Source: Triangularia verruculosa (lineage: Eukaryota; Ascomycota; Sordariomycetes; Sordariales; Podosporaceae). From it: a DNA stretch of 64,000 bases. Both the position numbers and the translations under genes were made by a program. Every line of letters starts with the position of its first letter. Position 1 is the first letter of the stretch. Positions 11,274 through 24,425 of the stretch are shown here, piece by piece. The stretch is taken from assembly GCA_033296885.1 (NCBI GenBank), contig MU863893.1, forward strand, positions 124,001 through 188,000. The letters are read 5' to 3'. The notes beneath the pieces are model-generated. The model was not told the DNA's origin, searched no databases, and saw only the letters and a program-made list of their open reading frames with translations.

Positions 11274-12382
11274 TTACCTGATTTGAGATATCTTTGCGCA
11301 TAGACGAGCGAAGTTTGTACTAATGAGGCTGTTGTGATTTTCTGAAACTGCGTATCCGTGGCGTTGGAAGGAGTCTGCTAGCTGGTTGGCGCAGCACCGA
11401 GGCAGCCAGAGAGCCATTGATTCTTGATATGTTCTAGAGAACTTGGCAAATTTTGGAACGCAACGCTACCTAATATATGCTATTTATGATAAAAGGTCGC
11501 CGGTGTAGAATCGACGTTAACCACCAAGTCCAGTATCTCGTCTTCTATCACCTGTAGTGAATAAACGCAAAGCATTGCTTCGTCACGAAGAGCCACCTCC
11601 GCCTCCACCTCCCTCTCCCCCCCAAGAAGTAACACTTCTTTCCGACTCTGAAACATGGCAAGGCAATCGTCCTTGTGTTCAGCGTGCAAACGACTGTTAA
11701 CTCGGATGGAGTAGAAACAAGCACAAGGGCTTGTTTTGCGGCAGTTGCTACCCCGAGACCGTCATGAATTGGGGAAACGACGCTGGTGAACGTGCAGGTG
11801 TATAAAGATGTAGGCGAGGGGCTCCATTCAGGAGATGTCAAGTGGTTGAGCTTAGTGAGATCGGATGTTAGGGTGGCGAGATTTCATGAGGTCACGAAAG
11901 GCCTTTGAGGCTGTCACGGGGAACGGCCACCAATAAAACTGTGCACATACATAGTATTCCTACCCGCGATCAATGCTGCTAATACAAGATATATATATCT
12001 GACCCTGATGCAAATCCCCATGCTCCAGCGACCACGCCATGTGTTCTTCTTCCCAAATGCAAATCCCAGGCCACGCTGTGCATGCAGTGCAGTGAAAACG
12101 AAAAGTATGCATACCCTTTTTGCCGCCAATGCTGTATATGCCCCAATCCCATCCATTGCCACAGATTCTTTTTTTTTTTCACCATAATTTCAGCAAATGA
12201 CTCCCATGATCTGGAAAAACAGCTGACCCCTTCAAATCCGTATACCATGCTGAAACATTTCAGCGCAAATCGAGATCTTCTCTCCAGATGCCTTCCCGAA
12301 AACCGTCCTTTAATCTGATCAATACACTATCATCTGTCATTTTGTGTGCTTCCTTTCGTCGCATCGTTCCTGTCGACAAAGT
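11274..12382. other. Convergent intergenic region, no gene seen
   Basis: Lies between the 3' ends of two convergent genes. Contains a run of thymines near 12169-12179. No frame looks coding. Confidence 0.6.
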
Positions 12383-15300
12383 CTAGTTCATGGGTCCAGG
12401 GTGTCCTGGATGGCCATGGAGAGGATGCGGTGCTGAAGGAAACGAAAATACCATCTGTCCTCCTTGTCCAGGAACAATCGGAGGGCCCCAGGGCTGCGGA
12501 TGCTGCATAGCCGGAGGTGGCTGCAAAGTTCTGGGTTGCACAAGACCTACGGGGCCCTGAGGGAGAGGCAGCGGCGGAGGACCACCGGGCAGGGCAAGCG
12601 GTCCTGGAACCATCATCATGCCCATTGGAGGTGGGTGGCCCTGAAGTGGGTGTTGAATATGTTGGGGTGGTGGAGCCTGGGGAGGCTGTGGCAACATCTG
12701 AGACTGTGGTTGAGGTGTGCTCGCCCCCGAGTGATTGGCAGATCCAGGAGCCGAGTCCTCGCCAGGCCGGCCAGTAGCCTTCTCTGCCTTTTTGTTGGCA
12801 AGCGTCGTACGACGTTTCTCGACCGCACCTTGCATTTCTCCCGAGGCCCAGCGCCCTACATGAACTGTTAGTATGCATTAAACAATCAAGAATAGCAATG
12901 GAATAATACTCACTTCTCATGGAGTAGCTCATCTTCTCACTCTTGCTCATCTCCGAGTAACTCTTCTCAGGAGCCTCGGCTTGAAGTTCGGTCAAAGTTG
13001 GCAGCTTGCCTTCGGCATTCAAGGTCGAGCCGCCCGGTTTGCCGCCACCTCGGGAACCCTTGCCAATCGGCCTGCCCTTGACGAGCCCAGTCGTGTTGGT
13101 CAGCTTGATCCTTGTGATAGGCTTCTTGATGGCCGGCGGAGCAGCTGGTGGAGGGGGAATTCCGTGTTGAAAGGCAGGGGCCGAGTTGAAGGTATGCAGA
13201 AATAATCCAGGCGGTTGTCCAGAAGCCTTCGCTGGAGCCAAAACGGGGGCCGAAGCCGGCATCGCAGAGTTGCTGTAGATTAGGGTGGGGGCCTTCAAGC
13301 CACCGCTTAGCTGAGGAGGCGGAACGACTGGCTGGGGAGCAATCGAGAATTGAGCGAGTGCTGGCTCGATAGCAGGAGCGGGTGGTGCCTGTACAGACAT
13401 TGCCGGTGGGAGCTGCGAGAGGGGGCTTTGCCGAGGCTGGCGCGGCTTCTTGTTCGCCGCCTTGGGTTCTGGATTGTTGTCTGCCGACTTTTGAGGCATC
13501 TTGCGTCGCTGTGGGCGAGGCTCCAACTCTGGGTCATTCTCGAGCGCAAAGTTGCGCTTGCGCTTGTCGCGCAGCGAATATGTAGACTCGGTGGTATCTG
13601 CAGTCCCATCCGATCTGTCAGATGATGCCGTGGATGGTCTCGAGTCAGCCTGAGTAGACGCCGCAGATGGATTGCCGTAAAAGGATGCCGTTGCGATCTC
13701 GGGAGCCGACGACACGGGTGCTGACGTTGGAGCTCTACTAGGACGCTTGCCCTTAGTAGTGGGTTTGGTGGCTTCTGTAGCTGGCGCCGACGGGGCGGCT
13801 TCCGTAGCTGCTGTGCGATTGCGCTTGCGAGCCTTGGTAGGCTGGGCAGCTTGGTAATCTTCGTCACCCTGGCTGCTGTCTTGGGGAGTAACCGAAGAAG
13901 TCGACTCCTCATCTGCAATCTGCTTGGCTCGAGCTGCGGCTGCGGCTGCCCGTTGCTTCCGAGGTGACTCTGTGACAGTCTCGGCGACAGGAACCGGGTC
14001 GACAGATTCGTCAGCATCTCCGTTAGCGAAAGCTGTCGCTGCCGTCTTCCGTTGGCGCCGGATGGGCGCAACTGCGAGAGCAGGAGTGCCTGCACGGCTT
14101 GCTTCTTTGCTCTGGTCGGTAACTTGGCGAGGCCTTCTTGTACGCTTTCCCTCCACGACATTGTCCTCGGCCAATTCAGCAGCCTTTTCGGTCCTTTTGC
14201 GTTCTCGGAGGCGTGTCTCGGGTGCCTCCCAACGTTGCTCCTCTGGGTTTTGACGGCCAATCAAGGACACATGATTGTTGTGCTTGAACCCATAGGCTTG
14301 GGCCATGACCCGATCTTGCTCACGCTGATACTCGAGATACGGATCGTCCACATATGGCTTGGGAGCGCGTGCACCTCTGAGCTCAAACGGCGGAGGTCCT
14401 TTGATCGGCTCGTCGTAGTGGCGACGCCAGGGCAGTGGCTCATCGTCCTTTTGACGATTCTCCCAGTTGGCAATAGTCTTATCGTTGGCCTGTCGACGCT
14501 TGGAATTCTCCTCGTCGTCGATGATCTTTTTCAGCTCGTTAAACTCTTGCTGGTAAGAGTGGAGAGCTTCGACCGCGGCGGCAGTATAGTTGATGAGGGT
14601 TTCCTTGTCCAAGTCCTCGGGGTTTTCCAACAAGGTAGCAAAGTCGGCGGGGTCCCTGATTTTGGGGAATAAGTACTGCTTGGAAAAGCTCTTGGTCACC
14701 TCGATCGGATCAACTGCGCGCCTGTTTTGTCGCTCTGGCACCTGCTGTTCGTCTTGCTCTGGGTCTTGGTCGTCATCCAGCTCCTGCTGGTAATCCATAC
14801 CGTCAAGTTGGCCATCATCCTCGGCGGCGGGCGACGGTGCAGCGGTTGGCAGTTGAGACTCCAAGGCGTCGCTGTCTGGTAATGGCTTATTGGAAGGGCT
14901 GGCCAAATCGGTGGGCAACAGCTGGCCTTGAGGGGCAGACGGAAGTTGACCTTGGCCATGGGCTCTGATGGCAGCTTGGTAGAGACGAGCGCATTCATCG
15001 TGGAACTCGAATCTGTCAACTTGAGGGAGACCTTTTTCCTTCCGCCGCTTGGACTCCTGTCGGTGCAAGGCATCAAACTCTTTTCTCTTGAGCTTCCTGG
15101 TCACGTCCCAGGTGACTTCAGAAGTGATATTGTCCATGGGAATGGGGGTCGGCGTAGGAGTAGGCATTGACGTCGGGGTGGGCGGTGCCTCCTCGGGATA
15201 GACCCACTCGGTATAAGGGCCAGGTAGCACAGCGTCCTCGTCCTCGTAAGGCTCTAGATGGAGAGCCGAGGCGAAAGGCGTCTCTGCCTCGTAGATGCTC

Positions 15301-16952
15301 TCTAACCGGGGCAACCGCGCGGGCCCAAGAGGCTTGGGCACGCGCAAGACAGGGCAACTGGAAGCTGTCGCTGTCGCCGGCAGCTGCGCCTGCGGTTGAG
15401 CGCTCTCGACGACGGTACTTGGCTCCGACTCGTTCGCGCCGTCAAAGGAACCAGGCGCGCTTTCCACTGCTGGAACTTCTTGGGCACTTTGTTGCCGTGG
15501 ACCTGGCGAAGGAGGTGCTTGTTGTTGCGAAAGTGATTCCAAAACGGGCGGTTCTGCAATGGGGGAACTTGGTATTAAAGCTGCGTTGTCGGTTGACGTT
15601 GGTGGGTTGGACTGGGTGAGCTGGGGTGGAGCTGCTGAATTTTCAGTTCGAGGTTGAAGAGATTTTGTGGCAATTATGAAGTGCGATGCTTCGTCGAGGC
15701 GTTCGGTTGGTTGCAAGTGGGTAAAGTTTGATTCTTGAGAGGAAAGCGTGTTCTGCTCCTGGTCGTGGTTCTGTTGTTCTTGCCCAGCATGCTCCGTCAC
15801 AACAGGATCCTGTGGTTGGGCAGAATTTGAATTTGGAGCAGTCTCGGGCACATGATCCAATGAGAGATCCATGGCCGACTCATATACAAGGCCATTCGAC
15901 GAATTCACTTTGGAATTCACTTTGTCGCCCGCTTCGTCGGCGAGTGAATCGTCCAAGTTTTGTGAGGGTTGCTCCCCATTTTCTAACGAGACCGACACTG
16001 GCTGACTGACCATGGGAGCAGGCTCTGGCTGCTGAGAGGGGGTTGGTGGCTGGTCTCGCTGCCGGGGTGAACTTCTTCCTTCTGGAGAAGAGGGAACTGA
16101 GTCGGATTCTAGATACGATGATTGCTCCGTCTCCTCGTCTTCCATTGAGACACCAACGAGGATGGTATCCTGCACCGCGTCGTTGTCTGATGGCTGGTCG
16201 ATGTAGGCAGTCATGCCGGCTGGGAGCTTCTTGTTGGCGTTTCGGCGACGAGATGCGGCGCGAGGTGCAGCAGGAGACTTGTCAGCACGCCGGCGCTTCG
16301 TAGTCGACGACAGATCATCATCATCATCCGTGTCCTCTTGAGAAACCCCCCCTTTCCTCTTCCGCGAGCGGGCCACAGTGGGAGCAGTTGCAGTTGCCTT
16401 GGGAGCAAACTCGGCACCGTTTCTGGCCGCCGCAAGACCGATCTCATCATCAATCACTTGGGTGTAATCAATACGGGTCCTCTTTCTAAGGGAATGTCCA
16501 CCTTTGGAGTGCGCGTCGTCATCACCATCAAGACTGCTGGTGGTTGCCGTTTCAAAGGTTTTGGCTCTCTTACGGGCCGAATGAACCTCAGGGGCCATGC
16601 CGTGATTGGTTGGTGATTCGAAAGTGAAACTGGAGTGAAAAGTGTTGCTCCGGCCTGGCTTGTCGGCTCTTGGAGTAATGCCTCGAAAACTGTGGTTTTC
16701 TGACGTGGCGGCTGTAGACGGCATGGCGAGAGGAGAGGAGGCGCGATGTGGTGTTTGATTTATCGGCCGGGACTTGTTCCCACGTTGGGGGGCTGACTGG
16801 GGAATTTTGTGTAAAGGAGAAACATCAGAAGATCCAAAGGAAGGCCCTGGTGTGTGAACCGATTCCGGATATGGCTGTTGAGATGTTGGTAAACCGGCAC
16901 GCTGCTTCTTGGTCGCGCGCCCACGACCACCTCCACGACCGCGGTCCATCAT
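12383..16952 (-). CDS. Large basic, mostly disordered nuclear protein, chromatin-type
   Basis: Two exons on the minus strand, 16952-12914 and 12855-12383, give 1503 aa. The intron starts GTGAGT and ends TGTAG, and joins ...SYSMR to RRWASGEMQGAVEKRRTTL. The N-terminus is Gly/Arg-rich (RGRGGGRGR). Repeated basic clusters (RSRKRKGG, TKRRRADKS, RSRKRT-like) next to acidic runs (EDTDDDDD, EDEETEQS) suggest nuclear localisation. A better ordered region at about 790-960 contains FPKIRDPADFATLLENPEDL and LPWRRHYDEPIKGPPPFELRG. The last 130 residues are rich in Pro, Gln, Gly and Met. I expect a fungal chromatin or transcription co-factor subunit, but cannot name it, so no symbol is given. It is transcribed divergently from MTC1 across about 960 bp. 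Confidence 0.82.
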
Positions 16953-17914
16953 GGGACACAGTGTAATTCAATCCGCGTGCCGGGACAGCTTGGTCAAGTC
17001 GGATGAAGACGGCGAGCTGTCCGACTGAAATTGCGGGTGTAAGTCGGTGTAGACGGCGTTGTGAGAGTGGTGTTGTGTGAGTGAGGCGAAAAAAGTGATG
17101 GCACTAGGCGGGCTTCCAACGTGTCAGGGTCAAGGTCAGATCCGGTTGGTCGCTTGTAATAACCCTCTCTTGCACGCTCGCAAATTGCCTTGACTGAGAC
17201 GCAGCAAAACAAAATAAGAGGACGGCAGGGTGTTGTCAGGGATAAGGCTCGCCCGTCTGCCCTCACAGATAGCTTCGAACAGAATGGGAAAGAACAATAT
17301 CAGAGAGTATGCTGCCGTCAGATGCCGGTCTTGTTGCGCCTCTCCTTGCATGTAGATTTCTTCCCACGTCAATTTTCTGGAGGTTCCCGACTAAGCCCAG
17401 ACCCCTGCCACTCCGCGCCGCCCGGCCAGCCCCACTTTCGCAGCTGGCAATCAGCCGTCCACTGAGAACCGGTTTGAACTGCAGCACTGTCAGTCGGCCA
17501 ATCGTCTTTTGCATAACAGTCGGTGGAGCTAGCCGTTGATTCGATGCCTGGGCTCCCCTGATCTCTTTGCCATTTGGCCGTGACGCAACAGGACTTTCCA
17601 TTGCTCTGCTCTGTTGGCTATCGCTTTTGGACTCGGCTGGGGCCTTCTTTTATTCGGGGATTTGAAAGCCTGCACATGCGATAAAAGCACACTTCAACAC
17701 TATAGGACAACTACCAATTAATAGATACCCGACGAATTTCTCACTTTGCTGTCACCCCGCATTCCATTCAACCTTCTTTTGGGCTTGTGAGAGCCCAGCC
17801 GCGCCCCTTACCACATCGCACTTCTCCACCTGCGGCTCGCGACTCACACCACCACAGGGCAGCATCGCAAGCACCACTTTCTCATCCCCAACTAAACAAC
17901 TTCACACCGCCAAA
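16953..17914. promoter_or_regulatory. Shared divergent promoter region
   Basis: The 962 bp separates the start codons of the minus-strand nuclear protein gene and plus-strand MTC1, so both promoters must lie here. The last 200 bp before MTC1 is C/T-rich with few guanines, as is usual for fungal 5' UTRs. No specific operator could be identified. Confidence 0.5.
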
Positions 17915-19502
17915 ATGACCACGCATAAACCAAAGGCTGCCGATGACGATATCGACGATTTGTTCAAGGACATCGCTGCCGATTCCGCTGCCACCAAAGG
18001 CCCCAAGACCAAACTGCCAGCAAAGGGCAAGCCAGATGCCGCGACCGATGATTTCGACCCCCTGGCTGAACTCGAAACCCAGCTCGGCGAGGAGAAGGCA
18101 CCCCGACCTCACACCCCGCGCATCCGCGAAAATGTGCAGAAAGCATCGCCTGCTTTGAAGCGCACATCTACCAACACCCCGCCTCCCCGTGTCGATACCG
18201 CCCGCAAATCTGCCGAGAGCACCGGTTCCTATCATGCCACCCCCAGCGCCACCAGCTCCGACGAGGTGGACAAGAAGCTTGAGCAGCCTCAGACAACAAC
18301 AGCCTCTACTACATCCAGCGGTAGCGGCGGTGGCTGGTGGGGTGGCTTGCTGTCTACCGCGACCGCAGCCATGAAAACAGCGGAAGCCGCCGTCAAAGAG
18401 ATCCAGCAGAATGAAGAGGCTCGCAAATGGGCCGATCAAGTCCGAGGTAACGTCGGTGCACTTCGCGGTCTAGGTATGTGCTTCTTTCCTCGTGTTTTTT
18501 GTTTGTTTACGGAAGCTAACACTGCCTTTAACTCTAGGCGATGAACTCCGTCACCGTGCTCTCCCTTCCCTCACAACAATCCTCCACACCCTTGCGCCGC
18601 CGATTTCCGCCCATGAGCGCCTCCTGATCCATATTACCCACGACTTGGTCGGCTACCCATCACTTGATCCCCTCATTTATGCAGTCTTCAACCGGGTCAT
18701 GTCCCAAGTAGAAGGAGGAGACCTACTCGTCATTCAGCGCGGCCAAGAATCCGGAGCCGCGTCCAATGCGCAACATTCCTCGGCCGGCTGGCGTGACGGT
18801 CCCTGGTGGAGAGTTACTGATGCACCGGGGAGAGACCTGGGCATTGTTGGAGGATTGGTGGAGGGCTCCAAGCTGTGCAGGGCCAATGCGGAAGGTTACG
18901 CCAACGACTACTTTAGCCCACGAGGCGGAATTGAGGCTGCTCGCCAGAGAGCCCTTGAGCCAGTTTCGGAATCCAACCCCGTGCGCTCATCGGATATCTT
19001 CCTCAGTGTCCAGGCGGTTTCTGTCAATGGAGACAAGAGTTTGTTTGCGGGCACCGCCGGAGAGGAGAAAGCCAAGCAAGACAATATGGCTCAAGAAGAG
19101 GAGGAAGATGACGCCCAAGTCGTGTTTGCCATTTACATGTTGGATCCAGTTCACGATATCCGGTATTCGGCAGTGAGCCAAGGTGTCCCGGCAAAGTGGA
19201 TCAAGTGGCTAGATGTTGCTCCTTCTGCTGGGGGTAGTGATGAGGACGATTTTGAGGACCAGTTTGGGCGGGTGCCGGATGACATTAGAGATATCATCGA
19301 GAGTGGCGGAGTTGACCCTAGGGAATGGGTCGCTGAGTGGCTTGAGGAAGCACTGAGCCTATCTGTAGGCGTTGTAGCGCAACGTTATGTCGCTCGTCGG
19401 ATGGGCGTCGGAGAGGGCGCGGGAATGATGAAGGGTAAGCAAAAGGTGGAGAGTGTGATGGCTGACGGAGGAGGGGAGGCTGCCAGAGCTGGTCTCATCT
19501 AG
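17915..19502 (+). CDS. MTC1: Maintenance of telomere capping protein 1 (Mtc1) family
   Basis: Two exons, 17915-18473 and 18538-19502, encode 507 aa. The 64-bp intron has a GTATGT donor, a GCTAAC branch and ends CTCTAG. The N-terminus (DDDIDDLFKDIAAD) is acidic and disordered, followed by a Pro/Ser/Thr linker. The family core starts at SGGGWWGGLLSTATAAMK, about residues 145-165, and goes through a helical segment with KEIQQNEEARKWADQV. Later landmarks are LRHRALPSLTTILHTLAPPI, HITHDLVGYPSLDPLIY, RYVARRMGVGEG and DPREWVAEWLEEAL. Yeast Mtc1 was named from a genetic interaction with a telomere-capping mutant and is found at cytoplasmic and Golgi/COPI-linked sites; its molecular role is not settled. 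The assignment rests on the WWGG block and the overall layout from memory. Confidence 0.85.
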
Positions 19503-21655
19503 TTGCCCAACTGTACGCGGTCGGTGTCATGAGTTCAAGACGAGATGGCTGTTTTTGGGATTAAACGATAGGTCTAGTTTAAGTTACGGTTCGGCTTTGT
19601 TGGCGTATCGGAGCTCACGTAATAATAAGTCTGGATAGGTTCTACAGGGAGCGCAACTTAACTTCAGCTGTCATATTTAGAGGAAACCCGGCATGTGATT
19701 TGGCCCGTGCTAGCCTTCTGGCGGAGCCCAACTAATTCCAGCCCAAGCCTAGAGCCTTGCAGCAAATCCGGCCAATCAGGTGTTGAGCCTTGTGACTTGT
19801 TGGATGTGGCTTACACGGTGAGAAATGACAGAATAGGTAAGGACCTAATCTTTTCTTTTAACAATGCGTGGTGCTTTTAGGAAGGTCGAACGGAATTGAC
19901 ACTACCTATATTTAACAGCAAAGTATCACCCGAGTTCGAAAACCACGTTCGGAGCCGGCTCGTCTGGCCAGCCAACTGTCTCGTGGATCTTTATCTTTCC
20001 TGGTTATTGATGTATGTACATAGAAGGATTCTCTAGTCAAATATTTTGCACACTCCAGCGTACCTAAACCATCACTCTTCCCACTATTCCAAAGTTCAAC
20101 CGCGTCCTTTCTTCGGCTCAGGGTTGCGACACGTCAGGTTCTTCCTGGTTTCAATTGCTCCTGCCATGATTTCATTCGTGATAAATTTTGATGCTCCTTC
20201 TCGGGAATAAACAAGAGGCTAAAATTCGCGCAATTGAAACTGGAGAAATTGTCATACCAACTCCTGCTTTGATATCTCGATTGATGACACGGTTATGGTA
20301 GGACTCTCCAACCTCAGTTTCATGCAGCGCGATAAAATTTCAAAATCGCTCATCCTTTTACTTGCGTCCGCTCTATATTCTGGGTCAATATAATGGGGAC
20401 CTTATACCAACAATATCAACAAAAGGCGACTAGTGCTCTCTGGAATTACCGCCTGGCAGCAAGTCTTGTACAGGTCTAAACCCGTGAGAACCTCATCGGC
20501 AGCTTGTTTCAGTGTCCTTCGGCGTTTGTAGATAGGTGACCAGCTAAATATTTAAAAGACCAACCCCCAGATTGGACCGCAGACAATACCGCAGGCATTG
20601 TGACATTATCCAAAGACTTTTTGGAAGAATGAAAAGAGGATGAGCAGGAAAACTGGTGAATGTTGCCACATAGGTAACTTACTGTGAGCTGAATAGTCGA
20701 CCTGCTCCGTCCACATTGGTGCCCCCATAGCCCCGTCTTATCCTGCACCATCGTCTTCCGACTAAAAGATAACGTCGGCGCATAAGCATTAGTTATTGAA
20801 ATTCGCAATTTATAAACTCCCCTCAGCACACCCGATGTCCATGACGCCGATACCGCGTGTATAAACCAATCGCGATAGGATCGCTTTGTTAGAATCTTGT
20901 AAGAGCTTTCGAACAAGTAAAAAACGCATCAGGTGTCATGCAAATCTCTACCTACCTGATATCGACTCATTTTCCATGTTGAGGCAGCTAATGGCAGGGA
21001 AGCGCCTTGATTCTGGCCTTGAAGTGCGGGGAAAGAAAAGCATGCATATTTACCAGTCGTTGGGTGGGGAGGGAGGGGTCGCTGCAGCCGTTGGCTCGAT
21101 ACTAGGCGCACGTGAGCCCCTTGTTATTGACCTGCAGCAAAGTTGAAACACGAAACGTCCATTGTCAATCAAGTCGAAAATGCCCGTGAGGTCGCCTCGT
21201 TTCCGTGTTTGAACTGGGAAAGGCCTGGGGTAATTGTCCAATATCAGGCGTCAGCAGGAGATAGCTTCGTCTTAGAACAACGATCGTCCGGTGTTTGGTG
21301 GTGCCAACTTGCAGAACGTGATGCAACTAGCTGGCAGGTCGGCTCACTGGGACCAAACCATGTCTGCCCAAACCAGATCCAAAATGGACAACGGCGTCAT
21401 TTTTATCGAGGTCGAGTCGCTCCACGAGGTCCATGATTGTCTCCACACCAGTACATCGGACATTTGGAGCCTAACGGACCCAATGGCACACTTGGGCGTT
21501 GTTTTCATTGGTCTTTTCTCCATAGCGTCGTTGCAGTGTCTCATTGGCCCACCGGTTAACTGCAAGTGCCTCTTGGCTGGTCGAGCCCATCATGATAAGA
21601 CTCACAAAGTCGAGACCCTCGTCGAGCTGCAATTTTCCGTCTGTCTTTGTCCGCT
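19503..21655. other. Gene-poor intergenic region
   Basis: About 2.15 kb between MTC1 and the first HET gene. The longest frame, minus 20509-20916, lacks recognisable motifs or splice partners. No tRNA, repeat or transposon end was recognised. Confidence 0.5.
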
Positions 21656-23875
21656 ATGAATCCTTGCGTGGAACAACCTGCAACTACCAAAATGAGACTG
21701 CTCAATGTCACCACCCGCGAGGTGGAAGAGTTCTTTGAGCCCGGTATTCCTCCATATGCTATATTTTCACACACTTGGGGTCCCGAGGAGATCACCTTTC
21801 AGGATCTGGAGTCCCTTTCGGCGTTTCGAAAACCAAGACCAGCCACACCGCCACCATCTTCGCTACCATCTCTTCTCGGCTCGAGTCATGGCTACATCAC
21901 CGCCACCCGGCCAGAGATACCGCTCGAGAAGACAGAGGTCATGAAACTCATGATGCTGGCCAACATGCTCACGGCTCTTCGTGGCCATCGCGATGCAGGT
22001 CGGTTCCAGCGTCAGTCCGCTTACTTTTCCCCCCTGCCACCGCCACCACAAGAGATCGACGACGACCTCCAGAGCCACAAGTCCTTCTCGTCTTCAACAA
22101 CTATGACGCCTTCATCTTCACCGCCATTAGCGCTACAGCCCGCTTCTTCTCCGATGAAACCGCCGCAACCACAGACCCACCCGGTCGAACAAAAGGCGGG
22201 ATACGCCAAACTCAACTATGCTTGCACCCAAGCCTCCAAAGATGGGCACTCCTATATCTGGATCGACACAGTGTGCATCGACAGAAGAAGCAGCAGTGAG
22301 CTCTCGGAAGCGCTCAACTCCATGTTTGGCTGGTATCAAAAGGCGGCTGTCTGCTACGCCTATCTAGACGACGTTCATTTTGACAGCTACACCTCTGGAT
22401 ATCGGACATGGAAAGATGACTTTTCTGCTTCAAGGTGGTTCACGCGGGGCTGGACTCTTCAAGAGCTGATCGCGCCGAAAAAGCTAGTGTTTTACGCACA
22501 CGGGTGGCGGCTGCTAGGGACAAAGTCGAGCTTGGTCAAGACGGTGGAGAAGATCACGGGGATCGAGGAGGTGGTGCTATTGGAGCCGAAGCTTGTTCAT
22601 AATTCCAGCATTGCGCAGCGAATGTCTTGGGCTGCGGGTAGAGAAACAACACGGGCGGAGGATGTGGCGTATTGCCTGCTCGGCTTGTTCGAGGTCAACC
22701 TGCCAATCATCTATGGCGAGGGACAGGACAAGGCTTTTCTGAGGCTACAGGAAGAAATTATCCGCCGGACGGATGATCAGTCGATATTTGCTTGGGGCGC
22801 GCTAGGAAAAGAGGACAAGTCTTCGAAACGTGCGCATATCGCGCCAGAACTGGACGAGTTGGATTTCGAGGCTCTCTCCGGGACCATGCCAGTGTTGGCT
22901 AGATCGCCAGCAGACTTTAGAGGCATGGAAAAGGTCGTTGTGTCACCGCCTAACACAGAGCCAGTCTCCGATTACGCCATGACCAACAAGGGATTGCACA
23001 TCAAGTTCAACCTCGTAAGCGCCAACAACTCGGCGACGCAAGCTCAGCAACACTTCCTCGGCGTGCTGAACTGCCACTCGGAAGATGACCCCAGCAGACG
23101 ACTGGCCATCTTGTTGTCCCAAACACCAACGTCAAACGTCATGGAGCGAACCCGCTCGAGGATGCCCACTGTGGTCAATGTTTCGGACTTGGAATCGGCC
23201 GAGCAACGGGACATTTACATCCCTAATACAGCAGCGAACCAACCGCAAGCGACCAAGGCGGTGGAAGAAATTCTGGTTCTCAAATATCCCGATCTCGTCG
23301 CGCCAGGCTATGAAGTGATTGATGTCCAGAGCAAGGGGCATGCTCAGTTCAACAAGGAGTTTGGCACGTTACGGGTCGGAGCGCTGGAGTCAAGAGTGCT
23401 GTATCAACTCGCAGTGGTGACCTTCTGGAACAAGCATCTAAAGTGCGGGTTTGTCCTGAGAGTGATTATGGATGGAGGTACTAGGAGGGCCTGGGTTGAT
23501 CAAGTCCAGCCTCAGGCCATTCCACAGCCGGGTGAGGTGACGGAGAATGGTGATGACATGGTCAAGACTGCCAGGGACATCTGGGCACAGCCCGGACATG
23601 TGGAGGTCATCGCCACCGGTGGAAGGAGGAGCGTCCGAGTTGAGGTGACAAACCCGGAAAAGTACGAAGAATTAGAAGGACAGGAAGGAAAAGGCTTCAT
23701 GTTGAAGCCCGCAGCAGAAATCAAGGCTTTTGAGACGGTGACGTTTGTGGAGAAATGGGAGAGGGATTACATGCGGACTGTCAACGCCAAGTTGATCAGG
23801 AAAAAGAAGGGTGTGTTGGAACTGAGCATGAGCAGTCTGCTTTGGCAAGCCGCACAGACACAAGATCAACCTTGA
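21656..23875 (+). CDS. HET-domain protein (heterokaryon incompatibility type), first of tandem pair
   Basis: Single exon, 739 aa from the ATG at 21656. Many HET proteins start at the MRLLN seen 12 codons later (21692), so that start is also possible. HET blocks in order: YAIFSHTWG (about 34-42), YIWIDTVCID (about 199-208), RWFTRGWTLQELIAPK (about 260-275), MSWAAGRETTRAEDVAYCLLG, then YGEGQDKAFLRLQEEIIR (about 352-369). The domain is widespread in filamentous ascomycetes and triggers growth arrest or cell death when incompatible strains fuse. About 140 residues, including a Pro/Ser-rich low-complexity part, separate the first two blocks, far longer than the spacing in the neighbour. The 370-residue C-terminal part is probably the specificity region. 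It lies head-to-tail with the next HET gene. Confidence 0.92.
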   Translation: MNPCVEQPATTKMRLLNVTTREVEEFFEPGIPPYAIFSHTWGPEEITFQDLESLSAFRKPRPATPPPSSLPSLLGSSHGYITATRPEIPLEKTEVMKLMMLANMLTALRGHRDAGRFQRQSAYFSPLPPPPQEIDDDLQSHKSFSSSTTMTPSSSPPLALQPASSPMKPPQPQTHPVEQKAGYAKLNYACTQASKDGHSYIWIDTVCIDRRSSSELSEALNSMFGWYQKAAVCYAYLDDVHFDSYTSGYRTWKDDFSASRWFTRGWTLQELIAPKKLVFYAHGWRLLGTKSSLVKTVEKITGIEEVVLLEPKLVHNSSIAQRMSWAAGRETTRAEDVAYCLLGLFEVNLPIIYGEGQDKAFLRLQEEIIRRTDDQSIFAWGALGKEDKSSKRAHIAPELDELDFEALSGTMPVLARSPADFRGMEKVVVSPPNTEPVSDYAMTNKGLHIKFNLVSANNSATQAQQHFLGVLNCHSEDDPSRRLAILLSQTPTSNVMERTRSRMPTVVNVSDLESAEQRDIYIPNTAANQPQATKAVEEILVLKYPDLVAPGYEVIDVQSKGHAQFNKEFGTLRVGALESRVLYQLAVVTFWNKHLKCGFVLRVIMDGGTRRAWVDQVQPQAIPQPGEVTENGDDMVKTARDIWAQPGHVEVIATGGRRSVRVEVTNPEKYEELEGQEGKGFMLKPAAEIKAFETVTFVEKWERDYMRTVNAKLIRKKKGVLELSMSSLLWQAAQTQDQP

Positions 23876-24425
23876 TAGGTGACTGCGTGTAACATTTCTT
23901 TCATTTGTTTCATCATGGTTTTCCTGGATCAACAGCACAGGGATACGATGGCGCACGGTTTGGGCAATGGGCATTGGGAATCGGATTAAAAAGGGTGGCA
24001 TGGTGGACTGAGCATACTGCTAGCATTTTTCCTTTGTTGTTATCTATACCTAGGTACCGGCTTCAATTCATGGATTATTTTCATTTCTGACCTTTGCTCC
24101 ATGTCGTGTCAGAGAACCCTAAACCCCTGAACTGGATCGTGGGCCAGTCCGATATCTATCTGCTGATGCTGTCCAACTCCAATGTTGCCGTTTACTTATT
24201 CTGTTGATCGGTGTCTCAAAGGCAAGTGCAATTCAACCGGTTTAGTTGTTACATTGGGGATGATGTAAGCTTACATGCCTAAATTCTGACCAACACAAAT
24301 TGTGCGCCGCAATCACACTCTACCTTCAAGTTCAATCCCCGCAATTCCGACCTCCACTCGGCATCGCTCATCTGAGCGTCTCTTTCAACGCAAAACTTGG
24401 CCTCTTATCTTTGACCTTGCCCGAT
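23876..24425. other. Spacer between the two HET genes
   Basis: 550 bp with no supported gene. It holds the 3' UTR of the first HET gene and the promoter of the second. The frame upstream of 24426 is open back to 24300 but has no ATG. Confidence 0.6.

Noticed and set aside
13307..14260. 317-codon minus frame overlapping the large nuclear protein gene
   Set aside because: Same strand, different frame from a continuous 1500-codon gene; rich in Arg/Leu/Ser as expected of a shifted frame.
20509..20916. Minus frame of 135 codons in the MTC1-HET spacer
   Set aside because: Composition is unremarkable, no motif and no splice partners.
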